From contig NZ_CP027116.1 of the NCBI RefSeq assembly GCF_003431975.1, forward strand, positions 2,046,001 through 2,110,000: a stretch of 64,000 nucleotides of DNA. Reading direction: 5' to 3'. The stretch is from Bacillus pumilus. GTDB taxonomy: Bacteria; Bacillota; Bacilli; Bacillales; Bacillaceae. The notes beneath the pieces were generated by a model. It ran no database searches. It was given only the letters and a program-made list of their open reading frames with translations, and had not been told where the DNA came from. Position 1 is the stretch's first letter. Each line of letters opens with the position of its first letter. The translations under genes and the position numbers were made by a program. Below, one piece after another: positions 26,868-34,693 of the stretch.

Positions 26868-26912
26868 GTAATAGAGCTTGTACATTTTAACAACAAAACT
26901 GGAGGTTGTCCG

Positions 26913-27131
26913 ATGTTAAATGTAGAGATCGGGCAATGCCATATTCCTAGACTCCTGAAAGACAAAAATTGGACTCAGGCTGACTTAGCGCGTGCCACTG
27001 GCCTGACACCACAAACCATCTTTCAAATAATCAACAAACCTGTAGACATCCGTATAAGAACGGCAGCTAAGATCGCTGTGGCTCTTGGATGCAGGATTGA
27101 CGATTTGTTTGAGTTTAGAATAAGGCATTGA
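26913..27131 (+). CDS. yopS: Cro/C1-type HTH regulator (YopS-like)
   Basis: 72 residues behind GGAGGTTGTCCG. A complete HTH_3 domain: DKNWTQADLARATGLTPQTI (helices 1-3), then IRTAAKIAVALGCRIDDLFE. It is the only rightward gene in the control region, divergent from the SOS-boxed yopT-like gene and convergent with mrpR, as in SPbeta. It probably binds operators in the control region; two palindromes lie just downstream. Confidence 0.85.
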   Translation: MLNVEIGQCHIPRLLKDKNWTQADLARATGLTPQTIFQIINKPVDIRIRTAAKIAVALGCRIDDLFEFRIRH

Positions 27132-27135
27132 TTAA

Positions 27136-27153
27136 CTGAGACAATGGTCTCAG
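27136..27153. other. Hairpin CTGAGAC/GTCTCAG
   Basis: Seven-base arms (27136-27142, 27147-27153) with four-base loop just after the yopS-like stop. No T run follows, so it may be an operator or an RNA 3' stem. Confidence 0.4.
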
Positions 27154-27163
27154 TACACCTCCA

Positions 27164-27185
27164 TTATCAGCGAATTCGCTGATAA
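27164..27185. other. Perfect 22-bp palindrome
   Basis: TTATCAGCGAA and its exact reverse complement are contiguous, centred on an EcoRI-type GAATTC. It has no loop, which fits a protein-binding site better than a hairpin. It lies between the convergent yopS-like and mrpR genes. Confidence 0.5.
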
Positions 27186-27270
27186 GACTATACTACTATA
27201 AGCATAACAGGTTGTATAGGCAATATTTTGTCTTTTTTTGTCGAATAGGGCAATTATTTTGAATTTTTCA

Positions 27271-27310
27271 TAAAAAAGAGACAAATCATAAAGATTTGCC
27301 TTCTTTTTTT
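27271..27310. terminator. Bidirectional terminator between yopS-like gene and mrpR
   Basis: ACAAATC (27281-27287) and GATTTGC (27293-27299) flanked by an A run on the left and a T run on the right, so that each strand has stem plus T tract. Suits both convergent genes; it overlaps the last mrpR codons. Confidence 0.65.
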
Positions 27311-28275
27311 AATTCATCAGCGTAATATTTTTTTATGGTTTCCTCATTCAAAAATTCTCTCCTGTCTGCAGTAATTTTTTGACGTAAATCATGAGCATTG
27401 ACTTGTCTGTCATTATATATTTTATTAAGAGCTTTTCTATTTAACTCTTCCCCTTTTAACAAGAGTTTATAGCCCTCAAATAAAAGACCTGACTTAACTA
27501 TTCCAATTGGTCTTAAAAACGACAAACCAAAGATTTCTTTGAAACTTCTAAAAGTAACACTCACTACAGTTCTTGATGCTTGTCCTTGCCTGATAGCATT
27601 GGTCTGTTTTGTTTTAATTACATATTCGTTAGCGGCCAATTTTACAATAGGATTTCTTAACCCTGGTTTCCCATTTAATGGTCGGTATTCCATTTGTGCA
27701 TTTGCTTCAATACAGTCTTTTAAGGTCGAAGTATCTACCTTTACAGTTCTCTCACCAAATTTCGTATCACGAACAGTTAACATATTATTATTTTTTATGG
27801 CTCTTTCTATATCACTTTTTTTTAGACTTGTTATTTCACTCGCCTCAAATCCTAGTATACCTTCAAATAGTAATCTCAATAATGCCCTATCTTGAGGATT
27901 AATTAATTCCGCACACATTTTCTCTAATTCATTTTTTGTGATATACAATTTTAATGATGAATCTATACATGTCAATAAATCATTGGTTTTTATTAACCTG
28001 GCTAAATTATTAGCGCCCTTGGTAACACCGTTTGCAATTGACCAATCTATATAACCTACCATGGTGTATAAGAATGTTTCCAAAGATCCAAGAGAAGTTG
28101 AATACATTGCCCTTAGTACATTTAAAATTTCATCCGTTGTGAAATCAAATAAGTCTTTATCCCTTATTTTTTCTTCTTTTTGTGAATGGTTAAATAAAAG
28201 GGAGGCTTGCTTTAGCTGACTGTCACCACTTAATGTATCTAAATAAGTTTCCTTAAATTCCTTGTTATACCACAA
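27286..28275 (-). CDS. mrpR: Master repressor MrpR (YopR), tyrosine-recombinase fold
   Basis: 329 residues, the size of SPbeta MrpR. The sequence follows a phage-integrase-like plan (N-terminal helical domain to about residue 120, then LINPQDRALLRLLFEGILGF, QMEYRPLNGKPG and VNAHDLRQKITADRREFL) but lacks an intact R-H-R-Y set, as expected for a non-catalytic DNA-binding relative. In SPbeta MrpR binds the SPBRE elements and holds the prophage silent. Here it is followed upstream by yopQ (2 bp gap), and about twenty SPBRE copies are present in this window as its targets. Confidence 0.88.
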   Translation of the reverse strand: MWYNKEFKETYLDTLSGDSQLKQASLLFNHSQKEEKIRDKDLFDFTTDEILNVLRAMYSTSLGSLETFLYTMVGYIDWSIANGVTKGANNLARLIKTNDLLTCIDSSLKLYITKNELEKMCAELINPQDRALLRLLFEGILGFEASEITSLKKSDIERAIKNNNMLTVRDTKFGERTVKVDTSTLKDCIEANAQMEYRPLNGKPGLRNPIVKLAANEYVIKTKQTNAIRQGQASRTVVSVTFRSFKEIFGLSFLRPIGIVKSGLLFEGYKLLLKGEELNRKALNKIYNDRQVNAHDLRQKITADRREFLNEETIKKYYADELKKEGKSL

Positions 28276-28277
28276 AG

Positions 28278-29666
28278 CTATACACCTTCTACTTTATTCA
28301 ATTTGTCTTTGACATATTTTAAAATATGATTTTTACTGTGAGTTACTTCATTTTTTTTATTCAAGACTTTGTATTTCGATAATTCTGGATTATTTCTGTT
28401 GAAGTTAAATCCTTTTTTTATAATTATTTGTTGCGTCATTTTTGCACTAATTCCAGAAGTGTACATATAATATGCTATTTCCATCAATCCAACTAATATA
28501 TTTTTATTTATTACAATTGTTTTTTGCGCCTGCTCAAATTTGTCACCCAGAAACTCTTCATAATAAAGCTCAGTCACTTCATCAAAAAATTCCACCAAAA
28601 AAATTCCTATTTTTCTTACAGCTATCTGATCTTTAAGCAGTTTAGGAAATTTTGTAGCCTCAACTGCATTTGCTACCTCATTTAAAGAATATAAATAATC
28701 TGAATGAGTTGTAATTACATCATGATCTAAACTTATTCTTTGACCAATTACACTGTTGTCTCTAATATGAGTAACAACTTTGTTCACAGGATTTTCTTCG
28801 TTCATTTCTTTTAGTTTCGATAGTCTAACTGGGGTCATTGTATTATGCTGCCCAAATAACTGCCTAGCAACTTTTTGAGTTACGTTGTAAAAATCCACTT
28901 TCATGAATTTATCATCAAAGCTGCCAGACCTTACTGCTTTAGAAATGCCAACAATACGATGATAACCATCAATTACATCAACCAGAGTATCTGTCATTAC
29001 CGTCAAACTTCTTTCATTTGGATCATAAGATATCTCGATACCCTCAGACGATGAACCAAATCTTGCATTAAATATTAATGTTGAACTTATTAATGTACCA
29101 TCCATAGCTTTTTGAGAAATCTGTTCTACCGCATTTTGGTTTAGTTCAGGGATAGGAATTTCACCACTTAAGAACTCAAAATTTTTCGTCTCGCTAGTTC
29201 TCTGAGTTCTAGGGTTGTATTGTAGCAGATGATTTTCATACATATTTGCTATCTCACTTCTTTTAAGTAAAAACGTAAAATTGTTGTCATCTACTTTCGT
29301 AACATTCTCAAATGTTATAGGGAAATTCAGTTCATTATCTTTATTTTGTGAGAAACCTTCCCATGTTGTTTCAATTTCTTGTATTATTCTTTCTGGGAAG
29401 TAATTCACTGGATTAATCTTTTCATCTTTAGTTACTTCGTATATACCTGAAGCCAGCAGATATTTTTCTTCTTTCTGAAGTCCTTCCTTTCTCCCAAATC
29501 TAATAATAAGATTCATTGTTTCCCCTGGCGAAACGCCTTTATGAGAAAGAACATTTTGCAGTCTTTCTCTAAAATTTTTATCATGTTTATTTTTTTGCAA
29601 TAGCATTTCTATTGTTTCGTTTAGTAAAGCGTCTTTTTCATTATCAAAAATAACTAGCTTGTTCAT
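28278..29666 (-). CDS. yopQ: YopQ-like protein with DGQHR/DndB-like motif
   Basis: 462 residues. A central DVIDGYHRIVGISKA (about residue 245) followed by KVARQLFGQHNT resembles the DGQHR motif of DndB-type proteins. The remainder is helical. In SPbeta yopQ sits between yopP and mrpR, part of the lysogeny operon. Role in the lysis-lysogeny decision is plausible; biochemical activity unknown. Confidence 0.75.
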   Translation of the reverse strand: MNKLVIFDNEKDALLNETIEMLLQKNKHDKNFRERLQNVLSHKGVSPGETMNLIIRFGRKEGLQKEEKYLLASGIYEVTKDEKINPVNYFPERIIQEIETTWEGFSQNKDNELNFPITFENVTKVDDNNFTFLLKRSEIANMYENHLLQYNPRTQRTSETKNFEFLSGEIPIPELNQNAVEQISQKAMDGTLISSTLIFNARFGSSSEGIEISYDPNERSLTVMTDTLVDVIDGYHRIVGISKAVRSGSFDDKFMKVDFYNVTQKVARQLFGQHNTMTPVRLSKLKEMNEENPVNKVVTHIRDNSVIGQRISLDHDVITTHSDYLYSLNEVANAVEATKFPKLLKDQIAVRKIGIFLVEFFDEVTELYYEEFLGDKFEQAQKTIVINKNILVGLMEIAYYMYTSGISAKMTQQIIIKKGFNFNRNNPELSKYKVLNKKNEVTHSKNHILKYVKDKLNKVEGV

Positions 29667-29763
29667 TTAATACACCTCTTCTAAAACAAAAATAACAAAC
29701 AAATTATATTAAATCAATTTATAGTCATAAAATTAATGTAAATGTAAACTTACCTAACAAATT

Positions 29764-30831
29764 CTAGGAATTTTTGCATAGTGCTCTTATCGGTTTTTCG
29801 AAAAAAATTGACAAAATCCTCTTTGAAGCACTTTCAATTAATGAAAAATCTACTTCTTTATCCATTAATATACCCGCAGAATTTTCAATATTGTCGTTTT
29901 TAGTTAAATATCTCAGTGGAGTCTTAGGATCTTTATGATTCCCCTGAGCCATAGCAATTCGTATATCATTGCCAGACTCTTCATATGCTATATCTATCCC
30001 AACTCCCTTTAAAGAGTGAGGTTTAAGGTTTCTTGATGCAGGTATTCCTAATCTATCCAAAGCTCTGTTAAACGATTCTCTGTAAGATCTTGATGTCAAT
30101 CCATCAAACACTAAATCATTCTCCATACAATTTTGTTTTTTTAATTGCCTTAGCTCATTTAAAAAGTTTTCATGCAGCCCTGTAGAAACTAAATACGACC
30201 CCTTGTTTAGGGCTTCTACTTTATATAATTCGCCGTCAACTTTCTTGATGTCCATCCATTTAACAGTAAGTGCATACTCAATTCTAAACGAAGTACGAAT
30301 TAGAAATTTAGTGAGCAGTTTCTTCTTTAAGCCATTTTCCCGCTCTAATAGCATGTTTTCAGCAATTCTTTCTGCTTCAGTTTGTGTGGTTTTGCCATAG
30401 CTTTTAGAGATTTCTTTTAGCTTCTTTGTTGATCCAAATTGACTTAAATCAATTATAGAAGAATAAGTACTAACCGACTTAAGAAACTTGTATAAGCCTT
30501 TAATTGATATCACTTTACGATTAATAGTTGTATTCGCTAAGCCCTCTTCTTTCAGATACTTTCTAAAATTTATTAAGTCAATTGAGGTTATTTCAATATC
30601 ACTCGGAGTTAAAAACTCTATACCCACTTCAGGTTTAATGAATTTAAAGAATTGCTTAATATCCCCATAGTAGTTCACTGCAGTGTTTGTCTCAAACATA
30701 CTGTGTCTTCTTTTTACTTTTGTAAAGTGTCTTGTATTTCCTACCGATCCCTCATCATCAATTTTTTTTAGATATGTCATGATATCGTTATATACAGTGT
30801 ATTCCTTTAATGGAACTGCTTTCGAATTCAT
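29764..30831 (-). CDS. yopP: YopP-like tyrosine recombinase-family protein
   Basis: 355 residues. N-terminal SAM-like core-binding part (residues 20-130, DIKQFFKFIKPE, NTTINRKVISIKGLYKFL) and a C-terminal catalytic-type domain: RTSFRIEYALTVKW (Arg I region), LKPHSLKGVG (H-x-x-K in place of H-x-x-R) and GNHKDPKTPLRYL ending in the candidate Tyr. The changed second Arg makes catalysis doubtful. SPbeta YopP occupies the same position in the MrpR operon. Confidence 0.8.
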   Translation of the reverse strand: MNSKAVPLKEYTVYNDIMTYLKKIDDEGSVGNTRHFTKVKRRHSMFETNTAVNYYGDIKQFFKFIKPEVGIEFLTPSDIEITSIDLINFRKYLKEEGLANTTINRKVISIKGLYKFLKSVSTYSSIIDLSQFGSTKKLKEISKSYGKTTQTEAERIAENMLLERENGLKKKLLTKFLIRTSFRIEYALTVKWMDIKKVDGELYKVEALNKGSYLVSTGLHENFLNELRQLKKQNCMENDLVFDGLTSRSYRESFNRALDRLGIPASRNLKPHSLKGVGIDIAYEESGNDIRIAMAQGNHKDPKTPLRYLTKNDNIENSAGILMDKEVDFSLIESASKRILSIFFEKPIRALCKNS

Positions 30832-30844
30832 TTTTCTCCCTCCT

Positions 30845-31033
30845 TCACATTAATTCTTCAATTGTTGAGTTAAGAACAATCGCTATCTTTGCCATTTCAA
30901 TTAGCCTAGCCTCTTCAGGATTAGAGATGATTTGGCTTAGCCTTTTCACTGAGATGCCTGATTCAGCAGCTACACTCTCAATAGTTTTGTTTGATTGTTC
31001 TATAATATTAATTAAGTTATTAGGCACTGGCAC
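30845..31033 (-). CDS. yopO: Small HTH regulator (YopO-like)
   Basis: 62 residues from a GTG behind AAGGAGATGTGCC. HTH pattern IEQSNKTIESVAAESGISVK then RLSQIISNPEEARLIEMAKI, an HTH_3 fold. It sits 13 bp upstream of yopP and is probably a Cro-like regulator of the decision operon. Confidence 0.78.
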   Translation of the reverse strand: MPVPNNLINIIEQSNKTIESVAAESGISVKRLSQIISNPEEARLIEMAKIAIVLNSTIEELM

Positions 31034-31085
31034 ATCTCCTTCGAATGCTTATGTATCTTAGATGCCCTGGCCATTGATGTTAATT

Positions 31086-31394
31086 TTATGTAGTGATAAA
31101 ATACTCGAATTCATATTCAACAGATTTTCGAAGTTCTTTAATGAATTCCATTCTCTTACTATAGGCTGCGAGAAGATCTCCAGTATATGTGTTTCTCAAT
31201 ACGGTTTGATTAAAAGAAAACTCATCTATTTGTTTTAAGTATGCATCTACAGCTTGTTTAACCCTATACAGATCAACAGGTGAATTGATTGAAAAACTAA
31301 GGCTGCGTAAATATGTGAGCTCTTCTTTTAAGCTGTTGATTATTTCGTATTGATACTCAATGTCCGCACAGCTTTTTTCTGGTGATGCAATCAC
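31086..31394 (-). CDS. Helical control-region protein (YopN position)
   Basis: 102 residues from GTG 31394, AGGAGGTAAGG upstream. Entirely helical, with an acidic-aromatic composition (EYQYEIINSLKEELTYLR). In the order of SPbeta this is the yopN position. Function unknown. Confidence 0.65.
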   Translation of the reverse strand: MIASPEKSCADIEYQYEIINSLKEELTYLRSLSFSINSPVDLYRVKQAVDAYLKQIDEFSFNQTVLRNTYTGDLLAAYSKRMEFIKELRKSVEYEFEYFITT

Positions 31395-31406
31395 TAGCCT
31401 TACCTC

Positions 31407-31592
31407 CTAACTATTCAATAATTTCATGTATCCAGAAATCATCGACTTTCTAATTTGTTCTTTTTTAAAATCTTTATCTATGTTATTTGTATTTTCTTTA
31501 TGATTAAACCATTCTCCTCCGAATTTATCTATCTTACGAGCATATACAGTTTTATTAAAATTTATAACATTGTCTTTTCTAGCAGCTAACAT
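31407..31592 (-). CDS. AimX-position small gene
   Basis: 61 residues, MLAARKDNVINFNKTVYARK, behind AGGGGGAGAACT. It is the first gene after the aimP terminator, directly downstream of the promoter and inverted repeat that look like the AimR target, which is where aimX lies in arbitrium phages. It is charged and helical. A degenerate SPBRE falls inside its codons (K-E-N-T-N-N-I). Whether it is the functional AimX is not shown by sequence. Confidence 0.6.
   Translation of the reverse strand: MLAARKDNVINFNKTVYARKIDKFGGEWFNHKENTNNIDKDFKKEQIRKSMISGYMKLLNS
31476..31496 (-). promoter_or_regulatory. SPBRE-like element inside the AimX-position gene
   Basis: Leftward AAAATACAAATAACATA perfect core within coding sequence; no good -10 follows. 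Probably a repressor site rather than a promoter. Confidence 0.45.
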
Positions 31593-31620
31593 AGTTCTCC
31601 CCCTAAATTAGATATTCCCG

Positions 31621-31663
31621 TATGTCTTATTTATATTTTAATGGATAAAAAAACATATGTAAA
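31621..31663 (-). promoter_or_regulatory. Promoter for the AimX-position operon with SPBRE-like overlap
   Basis: TTTACA (31663-31658), 17-bp spacer, TAAAAT (31640-31635). An SPBRE-like AAAATATAAATAAGACATAC covers the -10 and start region. It would drive the genes from 31592 through mrpR. Confidence 0.65.
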
Positions 31664-31680
31664 GCCTTTTTCATGACAAA

Positions 31681-31714
31681 TAACACATTCTTTTAATTAT
31701 TTTTGAATGCGTTA
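31681..31714. promoter_or_regulatory. Inverted repeat, candidate AimR operator
   Basis: TAACACATTC (31681-31690) and GAATGCGTTA (31705-31714), arms matching at 9 of 10 positions, 14-bp spacer, about 17 bp upstream of the -35 above. AimR of SPbeta binds a two-half-site operator upstream of aimX, so position and symmetry fit. Binding is inferred. Confidence 0.5.
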
Positions 31715-31769
31715 ATTTAGTTCCTATTCATTTGGGTTTAAGACTACAGGCACTTTCCCTTTAAATTAG

Positions 31770-31801
31770 AAAAGACGCTTAGCTCAGTAGAGCCAAACGT
31801 C
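31770..31801 (-). terminator. Terminator between aimP and the AimX-position gene
   Basis: Twelve-base stem: GACGCTTAGCTC (31774-31785) with GAGCCAAACGTC (31790-31801), AGTA loop, followed leftward by TTTT. All twelve pairs form (two G-U). It ends the aimR-aimP transcript. Confidence 0.8.
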
Positions 31802-31836
31802 ATGCTATGTATTGCTAATATTTATTTTTGTTTAAA

Positions 31837-31965
31837 TCAACCGCCACGACCTGGATCAGCTAACTTGTTTGTTGTATGTGATTTAGCTTGTTCATAATCA
31901 CTTCCCGCTGCTACACCTGTTGCTGCTACCAATACCAACGTTAAAACTAGAATCATTTTTTTCAT
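31837..31965 (-). CDS. aimP: Arbitrium pre-pro-peptide AimP
   Basis: 42 residues. The ATG at 31965 is preceded by AAGGGAGGTGATATA, 28 bp after aimR stops. N-terminus MKKMILVLTLVLVAATGVAA is a Sec signal peptide; the C-terminus LADPGRGG gives a predicted mature hexapeptide DPGRGG, by analogy with the last six residues of SPbeta (GMPRGA) and phi3T (SAIRGA) AimP. The peptide would be exported, cleaved, and re-imported to bind AimR and promote lysogeny. Confidence 0.88.
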   Translation of the reverse strand: MKKMILVLTLVLVAATGVAAGSDYEQAKSHTTNKLADPGRGG

Positions 31966-31993
31966 TATATCACCTCCCTTCAAGTTGTAAAGT

Positions 31994-33157
31994 CTACATT
32001 GCGAAAATTTCCAAAATTTCATTTTCAACATTCATTTTTTTGAGTTCGATTAATGGTAGTTGCATAAAAAATTTGTCTCCAGACTCCTTGAAAAACTTTA
32101 CAGATTTAAAGAAGTCTCTTTTATCTTTGCTGATCAATCCTTGATAAAAATAATTAAAAGCTTTTTGTCCAGGCTTCAGTTTTTTCAAATCAATTGAGTT
32201 TAATATCTCAATAGCTTTCTTGTTTTGATTGTTCTTTATATGGTAAAAAGCATGTTCATGTTTATCTGAATAATGTTCTTTTTCTAAAGGAAGATACTTG
32301 TTTTCTTTACCCCAGTAATTTTCTAAAAAGCTTAATGAGCGATAAACTTGTTTCGTATAAATTTCATTATTATTACTGGCCTCAAGTGCTGCAAGAAAAT
32401 ACTTTTTTGCAGTATCATAATCACTAAAAATATATGAATTCCCACTGTGTAAGTTGCCAAAGACTGCAAACCTATTTGAAATATTTAATTCTGTAGCTAA
32501 ATTTGCCAATCTTCTGGCCTCATCAATCCTTAGCTGTGCTAAAAAAGCATCAGAATTAATTGCGTAAACCCTACTTTTGTACGAACCAGCAATATATTCA
32601 TTGCATAATTCGCTAAAGTCAAATTTGTTTATTTGCTCATTAAGCTCATCCATTCGGTTGAATTCAGTGTTTAAATTTCTGTTATGTAGTAGCACAATTC
32701 TGCTGAAAAGTTTCATTTCCTTTGTTTTAAGCTTTAGAGAGTGTAGCTTTTCTGTTGTTTCAAACTCGTCAATTTCGTTGCGTAGTAACTTTTTTTGTAA
32801 TTTATAGACATTCGCCCATTCTTTACTTTCTGCATTTGTAGAGCTTTGCAATTTTTTAATTAGTTCTTCGGTAAATTCATTAAGATTATTAGATGCAGCG
32901 TACTCCAATCCATCTCTAGCTAACTGCTTTCGTGGATCTGTATTTAAAACAAACCTTTGTATTAATTCGCTTTCATTTTGTGGAAAAACAAAACGAACAA
33001 TTTTTAATAAGGAGTTAAAACTCTTAAGAGGTCTGTCTTGTTCATTTAAAAATTTATAAAAACCTGATGTTTGTGAATATCCTGCCAAACTAGCTAATTT
33101 TGCTGCTAATGAAGGATCTTCTTCACATTTTGTCTTTAATACTTTCTTTATATCCAC
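31994..33157 (-). CDS. aimR: Arbitrium receptor/regulator AimR
   Basis: 387 residues from GTG 33157 behind AAGGAGGTCATTTA, the length of SPbeta AimR. N-terminal HTH (LAAKLASLAGYSQTSGFYKF, residues 17-36), then tandem TPR-like helical pairs (for example NSYIFSDYDTAKKYFLAALE and FYHIKNNQNKKAIEILNSID) forming the peptide-binding solenoid of RRNPP regulators. It activates the promoter after aimP unless bound by its peptide. Directly upstream of aimP and followed by its terminator. A full SPBRE precedes it. Confidence 0.92.
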   Translation of the reverse strand: MDIKKVLKTKCEEDPSLAAKLASLAGYSQTSGFYKFLNEQDRPLKSFNSLLKIVRFVFPQNESELIQRFVLNTDPRKQLARDGLEYAASNNLNEFTEELIKKLQSSTNAESKEWANVYKLQKKLLRNEIDEFETTEKLHSLKLKTKEMKLFSRIVLLHNRNLNTEFNRMDELNEQINKFDFSELCNEYIAGSYKSRVYAINSDAFLAQLRIDEARRLANLATELNISNRFAVFGNLHSGNSYIFSDYDTAKKYFLAALEASNNNEIYTKQVYRSLSFLENYWGKENKYLPLEKEHYSDKHEHAFYHIKNNQNKKAIEILNSIDLKKLKPGQKAFNYFYQGLISKDKRDFFKSVKFFKESGDKFFMQLPLIELKKMNVENEILEIFAM

Positions 33158-33221
33158 TAAATGACCTCCTTAACTTCTTATTATAAATATACCTTGTTTA
33201 CTCCGTATAGTCAACCACAAA

Positions 33222-33244
33222 ATATATGTTATTTGTATTTTATT
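33222..33244 (-). promoter_or_regulatory. SPBRE promoter/operator of aimR
   Basis: Leftward perfect core AAAATACAAATAACATA with TATTTT as -10 and a weak -35. It ties aimR expression to MrpR as well as to the peptide. Confidence 0.7.
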
Positions 33245-33253
33245 GATTGAGTT

Positions 33254-33282
33254 TTGACTTACTTTTCATACATCATTAGTAT
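33254..33282 (+). promoter_or_regulatory. Rightward promoter for the zinc-ribbon gene
   Basis: TTGACT (33254-33259), 17-bp spacer, TAGTAT (33277-33282), 37 bp before the zinc-ribbon start. It has no SPBRE in its spacer, so it may be active in lysogens. Confidence 0.65.
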
Positions 33283-33318
33283 AGTTATGAATATAAACTA
33301 AAGGAGTTCATCATTTTA

Positions 33319-33483
33319 ATGTTAGAAGAAATTGATTTAGAAAAGATATACGACATTCGAGAACACCCTGATAAGAATAGCGGCCGTTGCGACAATTGTG
33401 ATACAGATCAATTTAAGTCCACTATATCTAAAGGCGAATTCATACGTAAGTGTGCTAAATGTGGAATGAAAAAGAGGGTTTAA
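33319..33483 (+). CDS. 54-residue zinc-ribbon protein
   Basis: MLEEIDLEKIYDIREHPD..., with CDNCDTDQ (about 24-31) and CAKCGMKKR (about 45-53), a CxxC...CxxC zinc ribbon. AAGGAGTTCATC lies 11 bp upstream. It is divergent from aimR, with its own promoter, so it may belong to the lysogenic set. Function unknown. Confidence 0.7.
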   Translation: MLEEIDLEKIYDIREHPDKNSGRCDNCDTDQFKSTISKGEFIRKCAKCGMKKRV

Positions 33484-33491
33484 TCCCTCTT
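33472..33491 (+). other. Hairpin at the end of the zinc-ribbon gene
   Basis: AAGAGGG (33472-33478) and CCCTCTT (33485-33491) around the stop codon. No T run, so only a weak terminator candidate. Confidence 0.4.
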
Positions 33492-33516
33492 ATCCACCTG
33501 GACGAATATCAGTCAT
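33490..33516 (-). CDS. Possible 8-residue minigene
   Basis: Leftward AGGAGGAGAGAGC, then ATG and seven more codons (product MTDIRPGG), then TAA. The ribosome binding site is strong and the spacing ideal. Such a short frame can arise by chance; listed because it lies in front of the arbitrium locus and ends in Pro-Gly-Gly. Confidence 0.3.
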   Translation of the reverse strand: MTDIRPGG

Positions 33517-33628
33517 GCTCTCTCCTCCTATTCTATTACCCACCTACTTTAATCTCTCCAATAATCAACCCAATCACCATCTCGTTAAAATACTTCTTTT
33601 ATTTAAATAACTAATAGTAGTAAACAAC

Positions 33629-34693
33629 CTATTTTTTCTTTCGGAATTGTTCAAGCATTACTTTCAATATTTTAGCTGTTGCTATCCTTCTTCGGAATAT
33701 TTCGTTATCTGTTGAAAAATGTTGATTAAGTTGATATTTTAGATCTTTCTTGAAATCAGTCTCTCTATGATAAACAAAATTTATAAAATCTTCTTTCTCA
33801 ATATTGTCATTAAATATTAGAGTAACTTCCATAAAATTTCTATAAGCTATCAGTCCTTCTTCGCTTTCTTCATCAACAAAGAAAGAATGTAAATTATATC
33901 TTAGGTCATCAACAATAAAGTACTTAAAGTCAAATACATCATTGAAGCTGAAATTAATATGACCCCATTCTGCTGAGGGTGTGGTATACCTTCCACCATC
34001 TAAAGTTACCAACTCCATCTCCTTCAGAACTGTGCCATTAACTTCAAGTTCGATTTCCTCAACTGAAGTGTCCTCATTATACATTACATAAGAGTAAAAC
34101 TCAGATATAGAATCTCTTAATGAATCTGAAAATCTGTACTTCATTGCATACTCTGGAATGTAAGCATGATAATAACCATAATCATTGGTAGACCAATTAT
34201 CCTTATCTTTCAAAAGTTGACTGAACCTTTCTAATCCTGTTTTGTCGAGTCCAAATCTTTTTTTCCATAATGACTCGATGGTTGATAATGAGCAATTTTG
34301 ATTAATTGGGGTATTACTATCTCCAGTTCTTGTGTAAATAAATCCTTCCTTAACGTTTTTGTACCGCTCCTTCAAGAAATAGGGTACATTTATTGAATTT
34401 AAAATAATTAATACATCAATGGATTTTCCTTCTATTAAAAATGATTGTAAAAACACTTCAGGTCTGACATCAGCAAATTTAATATTCCTAAGCATATCAA
34501 TTATATCTGCTTGTTTCTTCTTTTCATCTTCTTTTAATCCTTTGATTTCACCAGAATCAGAAACCCCCACTATTATATAACAATCGTGATCATGAAGAGT
34601 ATTAGAAAAGCATAGAATGTCATGAGTTAATTTCCAATTATCTTGATGCCACTTTTCTTTAAAATCCAATAATCCCTTCATAGCCAAGTTCAA
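33629..34693 (-). CDS. AlbA_2 (Schlafen-type) protein, frameshifted at the N-terminus
   Basis: Main frame of 354 codons. It begins with the AlbA_2 pattern LLDFKEKWHQDNW, then SNTLHDHDCYIIVGVSDSG, the conserved core of the divergent AAA_4/Slfn AlbA_2 domain found in many antiphage and regulatory proteins. The annotated first codon is a TTG with no ribosome binding site; the true N-terminus lies in another frame (34730-34670, MTVVSKEKIKSLIELGYEG) and joins perfectly if one base in the GGG at 34674-34676 is removed. C-terminal region is unassigned. Possibly an accessory defence gene; in this sequence probably inactive unless the extra base is an error. Confidence 0.7.
   Translation of the reverse strand: MNLAMKGLLDFKEKWHQDNWKLTHDILCFSNTLHDHDCYIIVGVSDSGEIKGLKEDEKKKQADIIDMLRNIKFADVRPEVFLQSFLIEGKSIDVLIILNSINVPYFLKERYKNVKEGFIYTRTGDSNTPINQNCSLSTIESLWKKRFGLDKTGLERFSQLLKDKDNWSTNDYGYYHAYIPEYAMKYRFSDSLRDSISEFYSYVMYNEDTSVEEIELEVNGTVLKEMELVTLDGGRYTTPSAEWGHINFSFNDVFDFKYFIVDDLRYNLHSFFVDEESEEGLIAYRNFMEVTLIFNDNIEKEDFINFVYHRETDFKKDLKYQLNQHFSTDNEIFRRRIATAKILKVMLEQFRKKK

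Noticed and set aside
27286..30831. Functional site-specific integrase
   Set aside because: Both recombinase-fold proteins lack an intact R-H-R-Y set; the true integrase and att sites are probably outside the window.
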